NCBI GenBank assembly: GCA_017461475.1
Contig: JAFTXX010000003.1
Location: 1-43,170, forward strand
DNA length: 43,170 nt
DNA from: Clostridia bacterium
GTDB lineage: Bacteria > Bacillota > Clostridia > Oscillospirales > CAG-272
Direction of reading: 5' to 3'
The position numbers were made by a program, and so were the translations under genes. Positions 23,562-29,670 of the stretch are shown piece by piece. The notes below the pieces were generated by a model, which did not search any database, was not told the origin of the DNA, and worked only from the letters and a program-made list of their open reading frames with translations. Positions within the stretch are counted from its first letter, which is position 1. The number at the start of each line of letters is the position of its first letter.

Positions 23562-24974
23562 ATGGCTAAATTATTCAGCGGTTTCTTCAAGCAGATTGAA
23601 AAGCCGCAATCCGTTCATCCCCCGTCCGTTTCGCAGGAGTTCTCGCAGCATGACAGCGAGTACATTGCATATTGTATCGAGCAGGAGCAAGCCATTAGCA
23701 AACTGGAGGCGGGATTACATACAAACGACGAACCGGAGCTGATCGCCAAGAAAGCATTGGCGACGGCGTGTGAGTTTTACGGTGCAGATTGGGCGGGCAT
23801 TATTGAGCTTGACCTGGAACTCAACATCTGGACTAACGGATGGTGGCATAACACCGACCCTCAAATTAAGTCCCTTCAAAAGCTGCAGGAATTTGAGAAC
23901 CTTATGGTTATGCCGAGCATCGTGGAAGCTATTAAGAAGCAGAAGCCCATTATCATCACGGACGTTGATGACATTATGAAATCTTCACCCAAGGAGTATC
24001 AAGTGTACAAGCGGCTTGAAGCTCAATCTATTATGGCTGTGCCTTTCGGACCCAAACCGATGGGCTTTCTTGCGATCAGAAATCTCAAAAAGTATATGAA
24101 CCGGACAAGCACCCTCAATACGCTTGCCTATGTCATTCATCGTGCAATCGCACAGAAAAACACAATGGATAGAGTCAGAATGGCTCTTTCTCCCGACGAA
24201 ATAAAGACCGACAATGACGTTATCATTAACTTCTTTGGCGGCATGGAGATAACAACCTCGGCAGGCGTATGGAAAGAACATGACTTCAACTCTCCCAAGA
24301 GCAGCCGTGCTGTTGCGTACATTTTGCTTCAAGGCAAATCCGCACATTCAGCTTTAGCCATTGCCGATGCTCTATACCCCGAAGATGGCTCTGATATAGA
24401 CATCATAAATAAGAATATTCGTGGTTACATATACCGCTTTAGGAAGTCGTTTGAGCCTATTTGCAAGCATAAGCTCATAGAATATACGCCAAACGGCTAT
24501 AAATTGAATCCGTCCCTCAATGTTATGACAGACTTGCAGAAATATGAAAGGCTGTGGAAACAAGCTCAGCAGGATATTCCCATTCCTCAAAAAGTACACA
24601 CATTGAAACACGCAATCAAGCTGTATAGAGGTCATGTGTTGGGAGCTGCCTGTGATGACCATTGGCTCGTCGGTATCGCTACGGATTATAAAATGAAGTA
24701 CATCACCATGGTCAATGAGCTGCTTTCGATCTTCGCAGAATTTGAGGATTATGATGCAGTTCATCACTTTGCAACCAAAGCTCTCAATGTTGTTCCAGAA
24801 AACGTCAAGGCGCAATACTGGCTCGTGTATGCGATCTATCATTCCGGTGTTGTGGCACTCGCTAAGAAAGAAATAGAAAAAGCAAAATGCCGTTTAACCG
24901 CAGATGAATTTGATACACTTCAAAAGTTCATCTGCAAGGATGAATCACTTCCATACGGACAGCTATTTGAGTAA
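23562..24974 (+). CDS. GAF-BTAD transcriptional regulator
   Basis: A 470-residue protein in three parts. Residues about 45-200 look like a GAF sensor domain (ALATACEFYGADWAGIIELD, SIMAVPFGPKPMGFLAIRNL). Residues about 222-310 form an OmpR-like winged helix (SRAVAYILLQGKSAHSALAI, then IRGYIYRFRKSFEPI and GYKLNP). Residues about 318-460 are a BTAD/TPR-like helical region (TLKHAIKLYRGHVL, ALNVVPENVKAQYWLVYAIY). This combination suggests a ligand- or redox-sensing activator. AAAGGAGG lies upstream of ATG. It stands between element regulators and the sigma-like gene, so it may control transfer or cargo genes. Confidence 0.82.
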   Translation: MAKLFSGFFKQIEKPQSVHPPSVSQEFSQHDSEYIAYCIEQEQAISKLEAGLHTNDEPELIAKKALATACEFYGADWAGIIELDLELNIWTNGWWHNTDPQIKSLQKLQEFENLMVMPSIVEAIKKQKPIIITDVDDIMKSSPKEYQVYKRLEAQSIMAVPFGPKPMGFLAIRNLKKYMNRTSTLNTLAYVIHRAIAQKNTMDRVRMALSPDEIKTDNDVIINFFGGMEITTSAGVWKEHDFNSPKSSRAVAYILLQGKSAHSALAIADALYPEDGSDIDIINKNIRGYIYRFRKSFEPICKHKLIEYTPNGYKLNPSLNVMTDLQKYERLWKQAQQDIPIPQKVHTLKHAIKLYRGHVLGAACDDHWLVGIATDYKMKYITMVNELLSIFAEFEDYDAVHHFATKALNVVPENVKAQYWLVYAIYHSGVVALAKKEIEKAKCRLTADEFDTLQKFICKDESLPYGQLFE

Positions 24975-24992
24975 AAACCATACAATCTAATC

Positions 24993-25038
24993 GACAGGGG
25001 GTACGAATCTACAAAAGGTTCGTGCCCTCTGTTTTTTT
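24993..25038 (+). terminator. Intrinsic terminator after GAF-BTAD gene
   Basis: Stem beginning ACAGGGGGTACGAA pairs with TTCGTGCCCTCTGT (one mismatch or G-U pair), followed by seven T residues. Confidence 0.85.
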
Positions 25039-25051
25039 GTCGAAAAATGAC

Positions 25052-25180
25052 CATTTGACTTTCGTGCGACACCCTATGCGACTCTCGTGCGACACCTCTT
25101 TTTACCATTTGACTCTCGTGCGACGCAAACAGGGGTCATTTGACTCTCGTGCGACTCTCATACCACTTTCAAGCGACACC
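25052..25180. repeat. Iteron-like direct repeats
   Basis: Four good copies of a 20-21-bp unit with core GACTCTCGTGCGAC (first copy has one T for C) start at about 25052, 25075, 25106 and 25137. A degenerate fifth (ACTTTCAAGCGACACC) is at 25165. Three copies begin CATTTGACT. Spacing is about 23-31 bp on the same strand. This is the look of binding sites for a replication, transfer or transcription protein. No gene is in this stretch. Confidence 0.75.
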
Positions 25181-25226
25181 CGTAAGTTAGCCTTTAAGAG
25201 CAAAAGCTCTAAAGACTAATTTACGG
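25180..25226 (+). promoter_or_regulatory. Long hairpin before the leader ORF
   Basis: An imperfect stem: CCGTAA, TTAG, CTTTA and AGAGC pair with GCTCT, AAAG, CTAA and TTACGG around an AAAA loop. The 3' arm reaches the GG of the leader ORF's ribosome site (GGAGG at 25225-25229), so folding may limit its translation. Confidence 0.6.
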
Positions 25227-25237
25227 AGGTTTTAATT

Positions 25238-25345
25238 TTGTACCACACATTCCTCAACAGGGGTGCTTTTGCCAAACGCAGAAGCACCCCTTCTTTTTTT
25301 GTCAGCCGTAGTACAGTACACGGTTGTCGTGATCCTCCGAACTGA
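25238..25345 (+). CDS. Putative leader peptide, 35 aa
   Basis: A short reading frame starting with TTG, 8 nt after a strong GGAGG. It encodes a basic peptide (MYHTFLNRGAFAKRRSTPSF at the start). Its middle lies over a terminator hairpin and its stop codon lies inside the 5' arm of a hairpin that hides the next gene's ribosome site. Translation would therefore both stop termination and open that hairpin. This positional logic, rather than any homology, is the support; it resembles the leader-peptide attenuation described for tet(M) in Tn916. Confidence 0.55.
   Translation: MYHTFLNRGAFAKRRSTPSFFVSRSTVHGCRDPPN
25260..25300 (+). terminator. Terminator/attenuator inside the leader ORF
   Basis: Perfect 9-bp stem GGGGTGCTT/AAGCACCCC (25260-25268 and 25282-25290) followed by TTCTTTTTTT. 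It would end transcripts before the sigma-like gene unless disrupted, for example by a translating ribosome. Confidence 0.8.
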
Positions 25346-25386
25346 AATTTGACTTTACCCAAAATCAAATTTCAAAAACTCGGAGG
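25334..25386 (+). promoter_or_regulatory. Hairpin sequestering the ribosome site of the sigma-like gene
   Basis: CCTCCGA (25334-25340) pairs with TCGGAGG (25380-25386), and TGAAATTTGA (25343-25352) pairs perfectly with TCAAATTTCA (25365-25374). The outer helix covers the GGAGG used by the ATG at 25395. The leader stop codon (25343-25345) lies in the 5' side, so a terminating ribosome would melt it. Confidence 0.75.
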
Positions 25387-25394
25387 AAAACATA

Positions 25395-25940
25395 ATGACA
25401 ACCAAAAACAGATTTGAACTTGAGCAGGCTTTCAAGGCAGAGTGCAAGGTGATCGACCTCAAGCACGAGTACACCGGATACAGAGAGAACATTAGATGGG
25501 CAATCGCTACAGCCCTCACAGAAACAGCCCTCAGATCGAAGTACGGCGAGATCGTTTCGCAGTATGAACCGTTCCTACTTCTCACAGAAGAACACGCCAA
25601 GATCTTCGTGCAATTCCATAGTAATGAAAGAAAACACAAAATGCGCAACGCAGAACACGGTGATGCTTTCGGCTATGAAGATGGCGAAATGGAGAAGTAC
25701 CATCCCGAACTGATCGAGAATCCTTTTGACCGTCTTTTCGACGAGCAATTCGATTCTGCTGAATTGTATAAGGCATTGGACAAGCTGGAGCCTACCCGCC
25801 GTGAAAGGGTTATCAAGCACCACATACACGGCATCAGCATCGTAGAAATTGCGGAAAAAGAGGGCGTATCGCCCCAAGCAGTTCAACAGAGTATCGCCCG
25901 TGCGCTAAATTTTTTGAAAAAATTTTTGAAAGACCGTTGA
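25395..25940 (+). CDS. Sigma-70 region 4-like DNA-binding protein of mobile element
   Basis: A 181-residue protein. The C-terminal 55 residues match sigma-70 region 4: ALDKLEPTRRERVIKHHIHG followed by ISIVEIAEKEGVSPQAVQQS and IARALNFLKKFLK. The N-terminal two thirds lacks a clear region 2 and contains a charged, Tyr/Phe-rich segment. Proteins of this kind occur in many clostridial integrative elements as putative regulators of excision or transfer. Expression appears to be tightly controlled by the leader upstream. Confidence 0.82.
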   Translation: MTTKNRFELEQAFKAECKVIDLKHEYTGYRENIRWAIATALTETALRSKYGEIVSQYEPFLLLTEEHAKIFVQFHSNERKHKMRNAEHGDAFGYEDGEMEKYHPELIENPFDRLFDEQFDSAELYKALDKLEPTRRERVIKHHIHGISIVEIAEKEGVSPQAVQQSIARALNFLKKFLKDR

Positions 25941-26012
25941 TTTTTGCCCTTTGAAATTCCGAATCAGTGAGAGGCATTGACCTCTACGATTATGAAAGTG
26001 AGAATTTACATT

Positions 26013-26543
26013 ATGGAAAACAGAAAAGTTAAGCACGGCGACATCTTTTGTTATGACTTCGGAACCAACGAGGGTTCTATCCAGAACGGTATCAGACCGG
26101 CGCTTGTTATTCAAGCTAACAACTTCAATGCCAACAGCCCGACCACCGTTATTGCTGCTATTACCACGGCGCAGAAAGGAATGTATCTTCCTTCTCATAT
26201 TTTCCTTGGCGAGCGTTATGGGCTTGATCGTCCATCCACCGTCATGTTGGAACAGCTTCGCACGGTGAACCAAGATGATCTCGGTCCGTATATCGGAACC
26301 GTGGAAGATCACACCACCCTCAACGCTATCTCCAAGGCACTCAAAAAGACCTACGGGCTGTGGTTCTACCAAGCACCCAAGGACGATGTGCGTTGCCTCT
26401 GCAGACGTTGCTTGGATGAATACAGAGACAGTAACGAATATATCATCAGCCGCCGAGACCCGTTCCAGAAGGAAAAGGAACCCTGCGACAGATGCCGTCA
26501 TCCTGGTTACGATTACGTTCTGAAACCTCGTCGCAAAAACTAA
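26013..26543 (+). CDS. PemK/MazF-type protein with Cys-rich C-terminal extension
   Basis: A 176-residue protein. Residues 5-115 match the PemK/MazF endoribonuclease fold: VKHGDIFCYDFG, GIRPALVIQANNFN (Arg28 in the usual catalytic place), AAITTAQKG and RPSTVMLEQLRTV. The last 60 residues add CLCRRC and CDRC motifs with further basic residues, possibly a zinc-binding knob, which ordinary MazF toxins lack. No antitoxin gene is visible next to it, so it may act as a regulator or RNA-binding protein of the element rather than a classic toxin. Upstream in-frame ATGs exist; this one has AAGTGAG about 10 nt before it. Confidence 0.8.
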   Translation: MENRKVKHGDIFCYDFGTNEGSIQNGIRPALVIQANNFNANSPTTVIAAITTAQKGMYLPSHIFLGERYGLDRPSTVMLEQLRTVNQDDLGPYIGTVEDHTTLNAISKALKKTYGLWFYQAPKDDVRCLCRRCLDEYRDSNEYIISRRDPFQKEKEPCDRCRHPGYDYVLKPRRKN

Positions 26544-26562
26544 ATATCCATACTTAACAGAA

Positions 26563-26594
26563 AGGGCTTGCAGTTCGCTGCAGGCTCTTTTTGA
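26563..26594 (+). terminator. Intrinsic terminator after PemK-like gene
   Basis: Stem AGGGCTTGCAG/CTGCAGGCTCT with a TTCG loop (two G-U or mismatched pairs), followed by a T run. Confidence 0.8.
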
Positions 26595-26644
26595 CGTTCG
26601 CAGAAAAGTTACATTTGTGGCAATTATAAATTTTGGCGAGATAA

Positions 26645-26673
26645 TTGTAATTTTGCCGAATTTGTGTTATAAT
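26645..26673 (+). promoter_or_regulatory. Orphan promoter
   Basis: -35 TTGTAA (26645-26650), 17-nt spacer, -10 TATAAT (26668-26673). No gene with a ribosome site follows within 500 nt; a small hairpin (GCTCC-ATCAA-GGAGC) lies just downstream. It may drive a small RNA or a gene lost at the element boundary. Confidence 0.6.
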
Positions 26674-27121
26674 GAATATGCTCCATCAAGGAGCACGACC
26701 TTTACATCTACCTTTGTATTCAAACATCAAAGCCATTTGGAACTTTAGTACGAGCCAAGTATCACTTACTGGAAAAGAATAACGAATTTTTTCTCCGCCG
26801 ATTTTTCGGAAAATTGATACCAAGCTTTGATACCAAAACAGTACCAAGCGGGCTGAGAACACAGAGAATACAGAGAAAAACGAAGCAAAACGAGAGAAAT
26901 CTCACGGAAATTAGCCCAAAATAAGGCGAAAAGTAACTGTGGGAAAGAACTCGTAAGCGAATGGGAATAATCCCACATCCCCGAAAAGCCTTGTATTTCA
27001 AGGTTTTTCGAGGTTTTAGGCTCGGAGAAAAATGGTTTTTGACGCACATTTGACGCACATTTTTTGAAAAGCACTAAATTCAGAAGCAAAAATGCTCTGC
27101 TGAAATCAAAACAAAGACAAC
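26674..27121. other. Non-coding stretch with short direct repeats, possible element end
   Basis: No supported gene. TTGATACCAA occurs at 26814-26823 and 26827-26836, with a partial third copy near 26841. TTTGACGCACAT occurs at 27038-27049 and 27049-27060. A short inverted repeat CCTTG/CAAGG is near 26990. Such closely spaced short repeats are typical of integrase arm sites or recombination ends, but no integrase gene or duplicated attachment core is visible here. Confidence 0.4.
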
Positions 27122-27154
27122 GAACCCACAGCAGAATCTTCTTGCTGTGGGTTC
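27122..27154 (+). terminator. Intrinsic terminator-like hairpin
   Basis: Perfect 12-bp stem GAACCCACAGCA/TGCTGTGGGTTC (27122-27133, 27143-27154) followed by TCAATTTTTATG. It may end the transcript from the orphan promoter at 26645. Confidence 0.7.
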
Positions 27155-27207
27155 TCAATTTTTATGATACAATGAGTTCGATAAACTTGAATTTGACGAG
27201 GTGTAAA

Positions 27208-27405
27208 ATGAAAAAACATAAAATTTGTTCTATGCTTTACTATATAACGGCAGTGTTGTTCTACTTATCAGCAATTGTAACTTTTGTAGGTGGAAACAAC
27301 AATTCTATGGGTGTTGTATGGTTATGTCTTGGTTCGACATTTCTTTGTTTAGGTTCTGTATATTTAAACAAGGCAAAAGAGAACAAGGACAATAAAGATA
27401 AGTAA
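27208..27405 (+). CDS. Small membrane protein, 65 aa
   Basis: Two membrane segments are visible (about residues 9-27, SMLYYITAVLFYLSAIVTF, and 34-52, GVVWLCLGSTFLCLGSVYL) with a short loop GGNNNS between them and a charged tail rich in Lys, Asn and Asp. GAGGTG lies about 6 nt before ATG. No family is recognised. Start at 27208 is preferred over longer in-frame options because of this ribosome site. Function is unknown. Confidence 0.65.
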   Translation: MKKHKICSMLYYITAVLFYLSAIVTFVGGNNNSMGVVWLCLGSTFLCLGSVYLNKAKENKDNKDK

Positions 27406-27440
27406 ATTCCAATTTGTCGAACAGTTTAATAATCAAGAAA

Positions 27441-27470
27441 AATGCTCTGGCGAATTTTCGCCAGAGCATT
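27441..27470. terminator. Bidirectional terminator hairpin
   Basis: Perfect 14-bp stem AATGCTCTGGCGAA/TTCGCCAGAGCATT with a TT loop, flanked by AAA on one side and TTG on the other. It serves the membrane-protein gene and the truncated gene converging on it. Confidence 0.85.
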
Positions 27471-27486
27471 TTGTTATAGGCAATAT

Positions 27487-27706
27487 TATTCCTCCACCTC
27501 AAACAGTTCCATATATTCCTCAGCAGTTAAATGTGCTTCTGCCCATACCTTGACTTCTTTTTCAGTCATGGGAATGATGTCTTCGCTCCAACACATACCA
27601 CCGCCATACGACTTCCCGTAGATGCTCATAGCACCACCACTTCCATGCAAAAAGTATTCACCGTTTTTCTTCTGATAAATGTCTTCTGTGCAATAGGGTT
27701 ACAGCA
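27487..27706 (-). pseudogene. 5'-truncated gene fragment of a mobile-element protein
   Basis: Reading leftward, an open frame without start encodes about 70 residues, beginning PYCTEDIYQKKNGEYFLHG and including MSIYGKSYGGG and IIPMTEKEVKVWAEAHL. It ends properly at TAA (EVEE stop). The pattern resembles a small protein common in Firmicutes mobile elements. An in-frame stop lies just upstream, immediately beside a large palindrome, so the 5' end seems lost. Confidence 0.55.
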
Positions 27707-27711
27707 ACACC

Positions 27712-27762
27712 GTCAACTAAAAATATGCAATTTTGCATATTTTTAGTTGACTTTTTTTTTTT
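27712..27762. repeat. 19-bp perfect palindrome with T tract
   Basis: GTCAACTAAAAATATGCAA (27712-27730) and its exact inverse (27733-27751) are separated by two bases and followed by ten or eleven T residues. It separates the truncated fragment from the HTH-dynamin remnant. It could be a terminator, an operator, or a recombination scar. Confidence 0.7.
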
Positions 27763-27770
27763 AGAATTAT

Positions 27771-27780
27771 GTGGTATACT
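27771..27780 (+). promoter_or_regulatory. Extended -10 promoter of HTH-dynamin remnant
   Basis: TGG followed by TATACT lies about 35 nt before the start at 27811. No well-spaced -35 is seen; a TTGACT upstream is too far (22 nt). Confidence 0.45.
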
Positions 27781-27810
27781 GTAGAAAAATAAATGATTGG
27801 AGTGGATTTA

Positions 27811-28359
27811 ATGGAATTAAAATCATTTCGTGAAGATAAACTTAAAATGACACAAGCTCAATTTGCAGAGCTAATAGGAGAAGAACAATCAAATATTTCC
27901 CGTTGGGAAAAGTCGGGTGAACCACCTCTAACAGTTATACAAAAGATTAGCCAAAAGACAGGTGTTGATTTTAATACTTTATTAGGCTGGACTCCACCTT
28001 CACACGAGGCTTTGAATGTGAAGAACAACTGGACTAATACAGAGTTTACAAAACGAAGTTTGACAGATTATATTGAAGATGCATTAAATAAGATGGATAT
28101 TCCTGAAGAACAACGCAATTCATATATTGACGATTTGCAAGCGGGTGTTCTTGATAGTTTAATAAAGCCGAAGATAGCAATTGTTGGGCGTTCAGATACT
28201 GGAAAAAGTACAATGATAAACTCATTATTAGGAATGGATAAAATGCCAACTTCGTGGACTCCTAAACAAATCTGTTTAGCATTAGAAAAACTTTGCCGAG
28301 TGGGAATAAGCTTAGTAAAATTAAATAATAGCGAACGGACTATATCAATATTGGTATAG
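27811..28359 (+). pseudogene. Truncated HTH-dynamin-type GTPase
   Basis: The 182-residue frame has an N-terminal XRE HTH (MTQAQFAELIGEEQSNISRW, residues about 14-33) and then, after a helical linker, the start of a dynamin-type G domain: KIAIVGRSDTGKSTMINSLL (G1) and KMPTSWTP. After that point (near 28265) the family pattern stops; the G3 and G4 motifs are missing, and the frame runs through an unrelated-looking tail into a terminator. It is most likely the 5' remnant of a full-length HTH-dynamin gene cut by a deletion or recombination. RBS GGAGTGG, 5 nt before ATG. Confidence 0.7.
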
Positions 28360-28370
28360 TCCGTTTTTTC
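28334..28370 (+). terminator. Intrinsic terminator
   Basis: Perfect stem AACGGACTATA/TATAGTCCGTT followed by TTTT. It overlaps the end of the truncated HTH-dynamin frame. Confidence 0.85.
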
Positions 28371-28391
28371 ACTATGTTATTGCGGGAAATT

Positions 28392-28568
28392 AATGTTTTA
28401 ATCGCTTGAAAATACAAGCATTTTCAAGTGGAAGCAAAACCGCAAGTCTCTCAGGCGCCTAGGAACCTTTGGTTCCTACCGACCTAAAGGTCGCTCACCG
28501 GCGCGGTTTTTAAGGAGTTTTCAAGCCGGCGTATGTCCGTCTTGAAAACGGATTTTAATCGTATAAAC
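28392..28568. repeat. Structured interspersed repeat, copy 1
   Basis: About 175 bp closely matching 30919-31094. It is built of nested hairpins: CTTGAAAAT/ATTTTCAAG, AGGAACC-TTT-GGTTCCT, CGACC-TAAA-GGTCG, and an outer AACCGC/GCGGTT pairing. The ends read AATGTTTTAATC and GATTTTAATCGTATAAAC. Terminal inverted repeats are less perfect than in copy 2. Confidence 0.88.
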
Positions 28569-28626
28569 AATATCTTATCGCAACAAAACAAAGGCGGCTG
28601 AAATGCAAAAATCCGCTTTGGTTGTA

Positions 28627-28655
28627 TTGCAAACGCGGCGAATGTGTATTATAAT
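28627..28655 (+). promoter_or_regulatory. Promoter of Gly/His-rich protein gene
   Basis: -35 TTGCAA (28627-28632), 17-nt spacer, -10 TATAAT (28650-28655), about 35 nt before the ATG with AGGAGG between. Confidence 0.75.
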
Positions 28656-28690
28656 ATAAACAAATAAACCAATTATAGGAGGTATATGAT

Positions 28691-29647
28691 ATGCCAGGAC
28701 CCGGAGGAGGAGCGCGCGGCGGCGGTGGCGGTCGCGGCGGATTTGGCGGAGGCTCACGCGGTGGCGGTGGTTTCCACGGAGGAGGACATCGCGGCGGCGG
28801 TTTTCATGGCGGCGGATTCCACGGAGGACCGCACGGCGGATTTCACGGTGGATTCCATGGCGGATTTTACAGAGGTCCGCGTTATTACGGAGGTGGCGGT
28901 GGTTGCCTTGGCGGACTTTTAGGCATGATACTTACGCCTATTATATTGATATTTTTTGCCGTTACTATATTGTTCTCGTCTGTTTCAACGTCGTTTTCCG
29001 CTTTAAAGCAGGGCGGCATGCTTGCTTATAATGAAGAGCAGTTCCAAGACTACGCTGATGCGCAGTATGCCGCGGAATTCGGCAACCTTTCTGCGTATGA
29101 AGACAATATTCTTTTAGTTTTTCTCACCGACAAAGACTACTACGATTACTATTATATTGCGTGGGTTGGAGATCACATTGTCACGGATATCAATTACATG
29201 TTCGGCAATGAATATACCGAGCTCGGAAAGGCAATATCGGCTTCGGTAAACACATCGTCGTACAAGTATTCGCTCGATTCAAACCTTGCGCAGGCAGTCG
29301 ACACCATGACGCAGAAAATAGAAGCGCTTGAGCTCGAAACATCGTTTTACTGCAGTGAGGAACACGCGGAACCGGTATCTCATTTAGTCAACAAAACAGA
29401 GATTCCCATGACCGCGGAGACCGTAAACAAATCTCTTGAAGCGTTCACCGAAGAAACGGGAATTTCTATAGCGGTAGTTGTGGACGATATGGAAAATGTG
29501 TTTGAAAGAGCAATGCCTGCAAACGCTGTAATTACTCTCGTAATTGCTGTTGCACTTGTTGCGCTTGCGGTATATCTTATAGTCCGTGCCGTTCGCAGCA
29601 AAAAAGATGACGGCGAAAACGGCGATTATCAGCAGTATAATAATTGA
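28691..29647 (+). CDS. Gly/His-rich membrane protein with TPM-like domain
   Basis: A 318-residue protein. Residues 1-75 are low complexity, built from GGFHGG/RGGG units rich in His and Arg, which may bind metal or nucleic acid. A membrane segment follows (about residues 76-100, MILTPIILIFFAVTILF), then an extracellular or cytoplasmic globular region (about 110-270, with NILLVFLTDKDYYDYYYIAW) resembling TPM-type domains, and a second membrane segment (about 281-303) before a short acidic tail. The TPM assignment is tentative. AGGAGG is 8 nt upstream; a nearby out-of-frame ATG at 28686 is rejected. Confidence 0.75.
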   Translation: MPGPGGGARGGGGGRGGFGGGSRGGGGFHGGGHRGGGFHGGGFHGGPHGGFHGGFHGGFYRGPRYYGGGGGCLGGLLGMILTPIILIFFAVTILFSSVSTSFSALKQGGMLAYNEEQFQDYADAQYAAEFGNLSAYEDNILLVFLTDKDYYDYYYIAWVGDHIVTDINYMFGNEYTELGKAISASVNTSSYKYSLDSNLAQAVDTMTQKIEALELETSFYCSEEHAEPVSHLVNKTEIPMTAETVNKSLEAFTEETGISIAVVVDDMENVFERAMPANAVITLVIAVALVALAVYLIVRAVRSKKDDGENGDYQQYNN

Positions 29648-29670
29648 CATTAAATATCACGGAGCAAAAA

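Noticed and set aside
25052-25180. CRISPR array reading of the direct repeats
   Set aside because: Unit spacing is irregular and short (about 23-31 bp in total), spacers are only a few bases, and no cas genes are present.
25575-26501. Leftward frames opposite the sigma-like and PemK-like genes
   Set aside because: The rightward genes have domains and ribosome sites; the opposite frames have neither.
26678-26782. 34-codon open frame just after the orphan promoter
   Set aside because: Its ATG lies about 5 nt after the -10 box with no ribosome site, and the peptide has no recognisable features.
26762-27158. Leftward open frames with hydrophobic content over the repeat region
   Set aside because: No ribosome site, odd composition, and they cover the direct repeats and terminator hairpin; treated as chance.
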